Below, in pieces: positions 6,116 through 11,971 of a stretch of DNA of 11,971 bases. Below the pieces are notes generated by a model. That model saw only the letters and a program-made list of their open reading frames with translations, made no database searches and had not been told where the DNA came from. The DNA lies in the NCBI GenBank assembly GCA_030830945.1, contig JAURLY010000107.1:1-11971 (forward strand). Reading direction: 5' to 3'. The stretch's first letter is position 1, and each line of letters begins with the position of its first letter. The position numbers were made by a program, and so were the translations under genes. Source of the DNA: Gammaproteobacteria bacterium (GTDB lineage: Bacteria > Pseudomonadota > Gammaproteobacteria > Pseudomonadales > GM7GCV1).

Positions 6116-6952
6116 TTGGAATCAGGTTGGCGACATCTTATTAATAGTTTCTGGCGACAGCCGGTAGCGTCGTTAAGTAAGTCTTCCGCACCCCTATATT
6201 GGTGGTTTCGCTCGCCCGTGGGTCGTCGAATGCTGGCTCAGGAACGTGAGCTGATCGATCAGTGCCGCAAGCATTACGTTGGTAAGTTTATGGCACAGGT
6301 TTCCGGCGCAGGGGTTTCCCTGCTGGGAAAACTGAATAATCAGCAAATAAAAGCCGCTATTTACCCCAGCCGCCCGGCAAAAATGTCCAAGAAATTAGCG
6401 GGCTATTCATGGCTTGTTTCTGAGTTGGATCAGATGCCCCTGGAGGCGGATTCAGTGGATTTCCTAGTGTTACATCATGCACTGGAATTTTCCGAAGATC
6501 CCCACGCTGTTTTGCGTGAGGCGTCGCGAGTCCTCTCGCCACAAGGGCACCTGTTACTTATTGGTTTTAATCCATATTCACTGTTTGGGTTGCGTAAATC
6601 CATGCAGCTAATATTGCGAAAAACCATTCCATGGGCACACCACAGTCTCTCCCGGGGGCGAGTCGCAGACTGGTTGAGACTTATGAATTGTGAGCCACTA
6701 AATGTTGCGTTTGGATTTTATTCTTTTCCTGTCCAGAGCAATCGTTTGCTCAGGTATAGCCAGTCAATTGACTCGGCACTGAGCCGATTTGGTTTGGCCG
6801 GGGGCGGGTTTTACGTAATACATGCAAGCAAAAATGTTGCTGGCTGGGTGGGCACTATGAAGACAGAATCATCACGTTCTCATCTGATCAGGTTTCCCCA
6901 GGTTGCAGCGACTAAAAATTACAAACAAATAGATCAGTCGCAGATTAAGTAA
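6116..6952 (+). CDS. YafS-like class I SAM-dependent methyltransferase, substrate unknown
   Basis: This is a 278-residue protein of the methyltransferase type 11 group, homologous to E. coli YafS, whose substrate is not established. It shares with YafS the phrases EDPHAVLREASRVLSPQGHLLLIGFNP (a little over 20 residues, about 127-153), SLFGLRK (155-161) and DWLRLMN (185-191). The acidic D-x-V-D-F-L-V-L-H-H-A-L-E segment (112-124) is the usual post-motif-I strand. The glycine-rich SAM motif I near residues 60-72 (AQVSGAGVSLLGK) is degenerate, as it is in YafS. The start is TTG, chosen because AGGAG (6102-6106) lies nine bases upstream and because the N-terminal WWFRSPVGRRML is included; the first in-frame ATG would be residue 39. 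It sits between gloB and rnhA exactly like yafS in E. coli, and rnhA starts four bases after its stop. Confidence 0.85.
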   Translation: MESGWRHLINSFWRQPVASLSKSSAPLYWWFRSPVGRRMLAQERELIDQCRKHYVGKFMAQVSGAGVSLLGKLNNQQIKAAIYPSRPAKMSKKLAGYSWLVSELDQMPLEADSVDFLVLHHALEFSEDPHAVLREASRVLSPQGHLLLIGFNPYSLFGLRKSMQLILRKTIPWAHHSLSRGRVADWLRLMNCEPLNVAFGFYSFPVQSNRLLRYSQSIDSALSRFGLAGGGFYVIHASKNVAGWVGTMKTESSRSHLIRFPQVAATKNYKQIDQSQIK

Positions 6953-6956
6953 ATAC

Positions 6957-7388
6957 ATGAAAGCAGTTGTTATATATACCGATGGGGCCTGTCGAGGAAA
7001 TCCTGGTCCAGGAGGCTGGGGTGCAATACTGAAATACGGCGGAAAAGAAAAAGAGCTTTGGGGTGGAGAATCCGAAACCACCAATAACCGAATGGAGTTG
7101 ATGGCAGCGATTAAAGCGTTGGAAGCGCTTAAGCAGGGCTGTTCTATTGAATTGCATACCGACTCAACCTATGTACTCAAAGGAATTACAGAATGGTTGG
7201 AAGGATGGAAAGCCAAGGGCTGGAAAACGGCCTCGAAGAAACCGGTTAAAAATGTCGATCTCTGGCAAAGGCTTGACGAGGAAATACAACGGCACAAGAT
7301 TGAGTGGAAGTGGGTTAAGGGTCACAGTGGCGACTTGGGAAATGATACTGCTGATGCATTGGCGAACCGTGGAATTGATGAGCTGTAG
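6957..7388 (+). CDS. rnhA: Ribonuclease HI
   Basis: RNase HI degrades the RNA strand of RNA-DNA hybrids, clearing R-loops and primers. The protein has 143 residues (E. coli 155). The four catalytic acids are present: Asp9 in IYTDGACRGNPGPGGWG, Glu47 in NNRMELMAAI, Asp69 in LHTDSTYV and Asp133 in NDTADALANRG. The assisting histidine is His123 in VKGHSGD. The basic handle region with Trp residues (about 80-100, EWLEGWKAKGWK) is also there. It starts four bases after the methyltransferase stop and ends seven bases before dnaQ, so the three genes almost certainly share one transcript. The rnhA-dnaQ pair is conserved; in E. coli the two genes are divergent, whereas here they run in the same direction. 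Confidence 0.97.
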   Translation: MKAVVIYTDGACRGNPGPGGWGAILKYGGKEKELWGGESETTNNRMELMAAIKALEALKQGCSIELHTDSTYVLKGITEWLEGWKAKGWKTASKKPVKNVDLWQRLDEEIQRHKIEWKWVKGHSGDLGNDTADALANRGIDEL

Positions 7389-7395
7389 TTAGACT

Positions 7396-8112
7396 ATGAG
7401 ACAAGTTGTACTTGATACTGAAACGACTGGTTTGGAAACCAGCCAGGGCCATCGAATTATTGAAATTGGTGGCGTGGAATTGGAAAACAGGCGGCTTACG
7501 GGAAGAACCTATCATCAATATGTCAGACCAGAGCGCGAGATTGATGCTGGAGCCCAGGAAGTTCACGGAATAACCCAGGATTTTCTTGCGGACAAGCCCA
7601 TCTTTGCCGAAGTGGCCGATGAGTTTTTGCAATTTATCGATGGCGCAGAGTTAGTGATTCACAATGCCTCATTTGATGTGGGCTTTATTGATCATGAGTT
7701 TGGCATGCTCAAAGGAGATATCGGCAAGGTGGCAGATCATTGTCGAATTCTGGATTCCTTGGCGCTGGCGAGAAATAAACACCCTGGACAGAAAAATAGC
7801 CTGGATGCACTTTGTAAACGATATGAAATAGACAACTCAGGCCGAGACCTGCACGGTGCACTTCTGGATGCGGAGTTACTTGCTCTCGTTTATCTGGCAA
7901 TGACCGGTGGACAGGTCAATCTGGGGTTAAGCAATAATTCAGGTAATGACGATAATGGCTTCGAAGGATTGGTGTCACATCGTCCAATTGAACGTCAGGG
8001 ACTAAATTTTGTCTTAACAGATGTAACGGAGGAAGAGTTATCTTCACACCGGGCCTACATAAGCAAGTTGAAAGAAGAAACAGGAAAAGTCGTCTGGGAA
8101 TTTGACGAATAA
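7396..8112 (+). CDS. dnaQ: DNA polymerase III subunit epsilon (proofreading exonuclease)
   Basis: Epsilon is the 3'-5' proofreading exonuclease of the replicative polymerase and binds the alpha subunit through its C-terminal tail. It has 238 residues (E. coli 243). The DEDDh catalytic set is complete: Asp7 and Glu9 in VLDTETTGLE, Asp94 in HNASFDVGFID, His153 and Asp158 in DLHGALLDAELLA. The low-complexity linker about 175-190 (LSNNSGNDDNG) leads to the tail HRAYISKLKEETGKVVWEF, the region that contacts polymerase alpha in E. coli. No clear Shine-Dalgarno is visible; start lies seven bases after the rnhA stop, so reinitiation is likely. E. coli has a tRNA-Asp gene after dnaQ; here there is none, and fabV follows. 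Confidence 0.97.
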   Translation: MRQVVLDTETTGLETSQGHRIIEIGGVELENRRLTGRTYHQYVRPEREIDAGAQEVHGITQDFLADKPIFAEVADEFLQFIDGAELVIHNASFDVGFIDHEFGMLKGDIGKVADHCRILDSLALARNKHPGQKNSLDALCKRYEIDNSGRDLHGALLDAELLALVYLAMTGGQVNLGLSNNSGNDDNGFEGLVSHRPIERQGLNFVLTDVTEEELSSHRAYISKLKEETGKVVWEFDE

Positions 8113-8126
8113 CTCGTTAGAGAAAT

Positions 8127-8155
8127 TTGGCACTGTTCTCAAACGCGGCTATCAT
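8127..8155 (+). promoter_or_regulatory. Sigma70-type promoter for fabV
   Basis: TTGGCA (8127-8132, five of six) and TATCAT (8150-8155, five of six) are separated by exactly 17 bases. They lie just after the dnaQ stop codon. Transcription would begin near 8162 and leave a leader of about 90 bases before the fabV ATG. This is the best promoter match I noticed in the window. Confidence 0.6.
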
Positions 8156-8253
8156 TGCCCGCCTTTTGTCCCAGCCGGCAGGCGTAAGACATTACTTTCC
8201 CAAGTTCTAGTTCACGGGATCCATACAACGACTGACAAGAGAAATAGAGATAG

Positions 8254-9432
8254 ATGATTATTGAACCCAAAGTCAGAGGATTTATTTGCACTAATGCCCA
8301 CCCTACGGGCTGTGCCGCTCACGTGCGAGAGCAGATAGATTATGTGAAATCCCAGGGGCGCATAGAAGGCGGCCCAAAAAAAGTTTTGGTCATTGGTGCG
8401 TCTACAGGCTATGGCCTTGCCTCAAGAATATCTGCGGCCTTTGGGTCGGGTGCCGATACGCTGGGTATCTTTTTCGAAAAACCAGGAACAGATAAACGTA
8501 CTGGTTCGGCTGGCTACTACAATAGTGCGGCTTTTCATGCGGAAGCCCGCGCGGCAGGACTCTATGCGGAAAGCCTGAATGGCGATGCCTTCTCCGATGA
8601 GCTCAAAGCAGAAACCATCGAAAAAATTAAAGCTGATCTCGGGCAGGTAGATCTGGTTGTGTACAGTCTCGCTTCTCCCCGTCGAACAGATCCGAAAACC
8701 GGAATAACCTATAACTCAACTCTAAAGCCGATTGGTCAAGAAGTAACACGAAAAACACTTGATACCAATAAGGATCAAGTGCATAAAGTCACAATCGAAC
8801 CGGCAACAGAGGAAGAAATCGCCAATACCATTAAAGTAATGGGTGGTGAAGATTGGGAGCTCTGGATTGACACCCTGCAGGAGGCAGGCGTTATGACTCC
8901 AGATTGTAAAACGGTTGCTTATACCTACATTGGGAAAGAAATCACCTGGCCGCTGTATGGTCATGCCACCATTGGAAAGGCCAAGGAAGACCTGGACCGA
9001 GCTGGGCATAACATTAATGAGAAGCTTTCCCGCTCCGGTGGTGAAGGTCGTGTAGCGGTACTGAAGGCTGTCGTGACCCAGGCGAGCTCGGCTATCCCGA
9101 TCATGCCTTTGTATCTGGCACTTCTCTTTAAACTAATGAAACAAAAAGGTGTCCATGAAGGCTGCATTGAGCAGGTTTATGGCCTGTTTACTGAATGTAT
9201 CTATAACACCAATGCCCAGCTCGATGAACATGGGCGCTGGCGAATGGATGGAAAGGAACTTGATGAAGGAATCCAGAAAGAGGTTGAGCAGCTCTGGGAC
9301 ATAGTGACCACAGAAAACCTGAATGAACTTTCGGATTACCGGGGTTATCAGGAAGAATTTTTGAAGCTGTTTGGTTTTGGCGTTGCTGGCGTTGATTATA
9401 GTGCGGATGTATCACCCGAAGTTGATCTTTAA
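8254..9432 (+). CDS. fabV: Trans-2-enoyl-ACP reductase FabV
   Basis: FabV is an NADH-dependent enoyl-ACP reductase that completes each elongation cycle of fatty acid synthesis by reducing the trans-2 double bond. It is unrelated in length to FabI and much longer, here 392 residues. The N-terminus MIIEPKVRGFICTNAHPTGC is typical. The Rossmann cofactor loop is GASTGYGLASR (48-58), followed by GIFFEKPGTDKRTGSAGYYN (71-90). The active site Tyr-x8-Lys, the spacing that defines FabV, is Tyr235 and Lys244 in WPLYGHATIGKAK. The VVYSLASPRRTDP segment (135-147) is also conserved. In Pseudomonas and Vibrio, FabV is tolerant of triclosan. It appears to be a single-gene unit: its own promoter lies upstream and a hairpin region follows. 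Only a weak purine-rich stretch precedes the ATG. Confidence 0.97.
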   Translation: MIIEPKVRGFICTNAHPTGCAAHVREQIDYVKSQGRIEGGPKKVLVIGASTGYGLASRISAAFGSGADTLGIFFEKPGTDKRTGSAGYYNSAAFHAEARAAGLYAESLNGDAFSDELKAETIEKIKADLGQVDLVVYSLASPRRTDPKTGITYNSTLKPIGQEVTRKTLDTNKDQVHKVTIEPATEEEIANTIKVMGGEDWELWIDTLQEAGVMTPDCKTVAYTYIGKEITWPLYGHATIGKAKEDLDRAGHNINEKLSRSGGEGRVAVLKAVVTQASSAIPIMPLYLALLFKLMKQKGVHEGCIEQVYGLFTECIYNTNAQLDEHGRWRMDGKELDEGIQKEVEQLWDIVTTENLNELSDYRGYQEEFLKLFGFGVAGVDYSADVSPEVDL

Positions 9433-9473
9433 AGCAGGCCAGATTATCTATATTGGATTTGGTAAGTTGTGGA

Positions 9474-9486
9474 GCGGGCAGCCCGC
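9474..9486. repeat. GC-rich hairpin after fabV
   Basis: GCGGG (9474-9478) and CCCGC (9482-9486) can form a five-base-pair stem with a CAG loop, about 40 bases after the fabV stop. No T-run follows directly. It may contribute to RNA stability or to termination together with the next hairpin. Confidence 0.35.
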
Positions 9487-9495
9487 CATTACCAT

Positions 9496-9525
9496 AGCGC
9501 TCTTCTCTAGAAGCGCTTAATTTTT
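9496..9525 (+). terminator. Probable terminator of fabV
   Basis: AGCGCT (9496-9501) and AGCGCT (9512-9517) pair over six bases around a ten-base loop, followed by TAA and five T residues (9521-9525). The stem is short, so strength is uncertain. The right arm can instead pair in another hairpin, GCTTAA with TTAAGC (9515-9520 with 9524-9529). Confidence 0.45.
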
Positions 9526-9573
9526 AAGCATTATTATTTTGGCATTTTCAGCCGATGTTGGAGTCTCAAAGCA

Positions 9574-10452
9574 GTGAAAATTGAAGGTAGCGTAGTTGCG
9601 CTTGTTACACCCATGCATGTCGACGGTTCCGTTGATTGGGAGGCTCTGCAGCGCTTGGTTGAGTGGCACATTGAACAGGGCACACATGGCATAGTCAGCG
9701 TGGGTACAACCGGGGAGTCTCCTACACTCAACTGGGGAGAGCACATTCAGGTCATCACCAAGACAGTTGAACATGCCGCAGGACGTATTCCGGTAATTGC
9801 GGGTACAGGCGCCAATAGCACGCAGGAAGCGCTCGAGTGGACTCGAGAAGCCGCCGAACGTGGGGCCGATGCTTCACTTCAGGTTGCGCCCTACTACAAC
9901 AGACCTTCACAGGAAGGCATGTACCAGCATTTTCGCACCATTGCCGAAGCCGTTGAGATACCTATTATTCTCTATAACGTGCCCGGCCGAACTGCCTCAG
10001 ATATAAGTAACGCAACGGCTTTGCGGCTGGCGGAAATTGAAAATATTACTGGCATCAAAGACGCAACCGGGGATATGGCGCGTGGAGCTGAGCTGATAAA
10101 TGCATCCCCGGAAGGGTTTAGCGTTTATTCGGGTGATGATGTCACGGCGCTTGAATTAATGAAACTTGGGGGCAAAGGCGATATCTCGGTTTCAGCCAAT
10201 GTTGCTCCTGCCTTGATGAGCCAAATGTGCCAGTTCGCCCTGGAGGGCAATTTTTCTTCCGCAGAGGAAATTGATCTAAAACTACAGGCACTGCATACCG
10301 GACTATTTATAGAGCCAAGCCCATGTGCATCGAAGTGGGCGCTGGAGCAAATGGGTTTAATAGAGGGAGGGATTCGGTTGCCAATTATTCCTCTCACCGA
10401 GAGTGCACAGCCGGCAATACGGCAAATTCTCAACGAATTAGGTTTGTTATGA
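9574..10452 (+). CDS. dapA: 4-hydroxy-tetrahydrodipicolinate synthase
   Basis: DapA condenses pyruvate with aspartate semialdehyde, the first committed step towards diaminopimelate for peptidoglycan and lysine. The 292 residues match E. coli (292). Pyruvate forms a Schiff base with Lys162 (GIKDATGD). Thr45 and Thr46 in GTTGES, Tyr107 in PYYNRP and Tyr134 with Arg139 in LYNVPGRT complete the active site. The start is GTG: GGAG at 9560-9563 lies ten bases upstream and MKIEGSVVALVTPM aligns with the E. coli N-terminus; no closer ATG exists. The stop overlaps the bamC start as ATGA, so the two genes are translationally coupled, as the conserved dapA-bamC pair is in other gammaproteobacteria. Confidence 0.97.
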   Translation: MKIEGSVVALVTPMHVDGSVDWEALQRLVEWHIEQGTHGIVSVGTTGESPTLNWGEHIQVITKTVEHAAGRIPVIAGTGANSTQEALEWTREAAERGADASLQVAPYYNRPSQEGMYQHFRTIAEAVEIPIILYNVPGRTASDISNATALRLAEIENITGIKDATGDMARGAELINASPEGFSVYSGDDVTALELMKLGGKGDISVSANVAPALMSQMCQFALEGNFSSAEEIDLKLQALHTGLFIEPSPCASKWALEQMGLIEGGIRLPIIPLTESAQPAIRQILNELGLL

Positions 10453-11510
10453 CAATCAATAATTTGACCAGCTACAGATGGTCTCTACTCCTGAGCGCGA
10501 TTTTATTTTTGCAATCTTGTTCATTTTTGGGGCTGGATAACTATTTTCGTGATCGCTCAAATGATTATCGTCAAGCGGAAGAATTTTCTGAAATAGAAAT
10601 ACCGGATGGGATGAGCGCAGGAAGGGTAGGGCAGCTTTATCCATTGCCTGAGGGTGGCGAAGTAGTCAGCTATGAAATCCAAAGTGAATTTGAAGTGCCA
10701 CGTCCTCGAAGTGTGGGGATGAATGAGTCGACGAATGAAGTCAGGATCCAGCGATTGAATGGAGAATCGTGGATTTTGGTTACCACCCCTCCAGGAGAAA
10801 CATGGCCACGAATTAGAAGTTACTTGTCGCGTGCAGGCATACCTACCTCACGAGTTGACCCGAGTAATGGCATTATTGAAACTGGATTGTTCAAGTTAAC
10901 TGAAAGCCCTGAAAATTTTCAGCAATTCAGAATACAGCTCAGTCAGGGCGTGCAATTAAACTCGACTGAAATCGACATTCTTCAACGTTCTTTTCCTGAG
11001 GCCGATATCCCTAACCCACTTCCTTCATGGGAGCGTGAGTCGGATACAGCGGATTATGAAGACTGGTTTAGAGGCATACTGGCGGAAACTCTTGCGGCAG
11101 ATGATGCTGTGGGGACGGCATCTCTTTTAGGGCAGGAGATAGGTACATCCAGCAAGGTCGATCTGGTCACTCCGGAATCCGGCTTGCCTTACATAGAAAT
11201 GCGAATGGATTATGAACGTGCCTGGGCGTCGGTAGGCTATGCGCTTTCTCGCCAGGGATTCTCAATAGCGGAACAGCACTCAAGCGAGGGAATCTACATT
11301 TCTGATTATCAGCAAGTTTCGGTAGATGAGCCTTCCTGGTGGCGACGGGTATTTCGTATCACCAAGAACAACCCGGTTTATAACTATCGAGTTAGTCTTG
11401 ATAACACGGATGGCGTGATTCGTGTTCAGGTTGAAAATCTCAATGGCGAAACCATGAGCCAGCGAGAGAACTATCTCGTACTTCAAAGAATACGCAACAA
11501 CCTTACCTAG
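10449..11510 (+). CDS. bamC: Outer membrane assembly lipoprotein BamC
   Basis: BamC (NlpB) is an accessory lipoprotein of the BAM complex, which inserts beta-barrel proteins into the outer membrane. From the ATG overlapping the dapA stop it has 353 residues. This start gives a good lipoprotein signal: basic-polar N-terminus, hydrophobic WSLLLSAILFL and lipobox LQSC with Cys24. The frame stays open upstream into dapA, but those codons would spoil the signal. After the lipid cysteine comes the flexible stretch with NYFRDRSNDYRQAEEF, then two BamC helix-grip domains, roughly 110-210 (NGESWILVTTPPGETWPRIRSYL) and 265-350 (MRMDYERAWASVGYALSRQGF). Identification rests on this layout and on the dapA neighbour more than on strong residue conservation, because BamC diverges quickly. 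Confidence 0.9.
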   Translation: MTINNLTSYRWSLLLSAILFLQSCSFLGLDNYFRDRSNDYRQAEEFSEIEIPDGMSAGRVGQLYPLPEGGEVVSYEIQSEFEVPRPRSVGMNESTNEVRIQRLNGESWILVTTPPGETWPRIRSYLSRAGIPTSRVDPSNGIIETGLFKLTESPENFQQFRIQLSQGVQLNSTEIDILQRSFPEADIPNPLPSWERESDTADYEDWFRGILAETLAADDAVGTASLLGQEIGTSSKVDLVTPESGLPYIEMRMDYERAWASVGYALSRQGFSIAEQHSSEGIYISDYQQVSVDEPSWWRRVFRITKNNPVYNYRVSLDNTDGVIRVQVENLNGETMSQRENYLVLQRIRNNLT

Positions 11511-11524
11511 CCGGAGACTACCTC

Positions 11525-11971
11525 TTGAGAATTGCTGCGCTGGGCAGTGGCAGTAAAGGTAATGCCGTTCTGCTGCAAAGCGCTTCGACGACGTTAATGA
11601 TTGATTGCGGGTTCGGTCTGCGTGAAACAGAAAAGCGACTCGCGGATATTGGGCTAGTGCCCTCAGATATTAGTGCAATCCTGGTAACGCATGAGCATCA
11701 GGATCATATTAGTGGCGTCGAGCCTTTTGCTTTCCGGTTCTCTTTGCCCGTTTATATGACAGAGGGAACTTACAGGGCCTGGAAACATAAAGGTCGAGTC
11801 GAGCCGTCCAGGCTTCGCGCAGGAGAGTCATTAACGATAGGGGGATTGAAAATTGTTCCTGTCGCTGTTCCTCATGATGCCCGAGAGCCTGTACAATTTG
11901 TTTTTTCCTGTGGTGACCTCAAAGCAGGGGTGCTAACAGACTTGGGTAGTTTGACACCTCATTTAGTCGAA
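11525..11971 (+). CDS. MBL-fold metallo-hydrolase, N-terminal part (3' end outside window)
   Basis: The first 149 codons of a metallo-beta-lactamase-fold hydrolase, resembling the YycJ/WalJ-type proteins. It begins MRIAALGSGSKGNAVLL, the usual glycine-serine opening of this group, then has MIDCGFG (25-31) and the metal motif THEHQDH (55-61: His56, His58, Asp60, His61). His117 (VPHDAREPV) and Asp139 (VLTDLG) fit the later metal ligands. The start is TTG, with GGAG (11513-11516) eight bases upstream; it follows the bamC stop by 14 bases, so it belongs to the dapA-bamC unit. The substrate is unknown; members are suspected nucleases or phosphodiesterases. In Pseudomonas a gene of this type sits between bamC and purC, so purC is expected next beyond the window. 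Confidence 0.85.
   Translation, partial: MRIAALGSGSKGNAVLLQSASTTLMIDCGFGLRETEKRLADIGLVPSDISAILVTHEHQDHISGVEPFAFRFSLPVYMTEGTYRAWKHKGRVEPSRLRAGESLTIGGLKIVPVAVPHDAREPVQFVFSCGDLKAGVLTDLGSLTPHLVE

Noticed and set aside
8113..8253. A tRNA-Asp gene after dnaQ, as in E. coli
   Set aside because: No cloverleaf, T-loop sequence or CCA end can be found; the region instead holds the fabV promoter and leader.
10323..10448. Longer bamC reading frame beginning inside dapA
   Set aside because: The frame merely happens to be open; starting at 10449 gives the lipoprotein signal and the ATGA overlap typical of coupled genes.
1..11971. Mobile element, CRISPR array, toxin-antitoxin, defence or phage module
   Set aside because: No transposase, direct-repeat array, integrase or such protein family appears; gene order and content are those of a conserved chromosomal core.

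Overview
This window looks like ordinary chromosomal core sequence from a gammaproteobacterium, probably a marine or environmental lineage near Pseudomonas/Cellvibrio rather than an enteric. Three observations support this. The order rpsA-ihfB-lapA-lapB-pyrF is a known gammaproteobacterial arrangement. The cluster mltD-gloB / yafS-type methyltransferase-rnhA-dnaQ matches one found in E. coli. FabV is the only enoyl-ACP reductase seen, and dapA-bamC-MBL hydrolase is the order known from Pseudomonas. The lineage is inferred from gene content and order; no database search was possible.

Layout. (1) 1-3218, plus strand: the 3' end of rpsA (ribosomal protein S1) closed by a strong terminator, then ihfB, a 215-bp gap, and the tightly packed lapA-lapB-pyrF run with overlapping stops and starts. 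(2) 3219-3700: a stand-alone exported ComEA-like helix-hairpin-helix protein with its own terminator. (3) 3704-6062, minus strand: gloB, then mltD, a lipoprotein lytic transglycosylase with three LysM repeats. (4) 6063-8112, plus strand: a 53-bp divergent promoter region, then a YafS-like methyltransferase, rnhA and dnaQ, almost without gaps. (5) 8113-9432: fabV behind a good sigma70 promoter. (6) 9574-11971: dapA, bamC and the start of an MBL-fold hydrolase cut by the window end, spaced like one operon.

How the genes relate: most are housekeeping. They serve translation (rpsA), nucleoid architecture (ihfB), control of lipopolysaccharide synthesis (lapAB), pyrimidine synthesis (pyrF), peptidoglycan turnover (mltD), methylglyoxal detoxification (gloB), RNA-DNA hybrid removal and replication proofreading (rnhA, dnaQ), fatty acid synthesis (fabV), lysine/diaminopimelate synthesis (dapA) and outer-membrane protein assembly (bamC). 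Several serve the cell envelope.

I found no mobile element, CRISPR array, tRNA, phage gene or defence system, and no convincing previously undescribed system. The points most worth a second look are small. They are a coding-like but frame-broken stretch on the minus strand between ihfB and lapA, a perfect 12-bp palindrome over the gloB leader, competing hairpins before dapA, the degenerate cofactor site of the YafS-like protein, and the third LysM repeat in MltD. Four of the genes use GTG or TTG starts.
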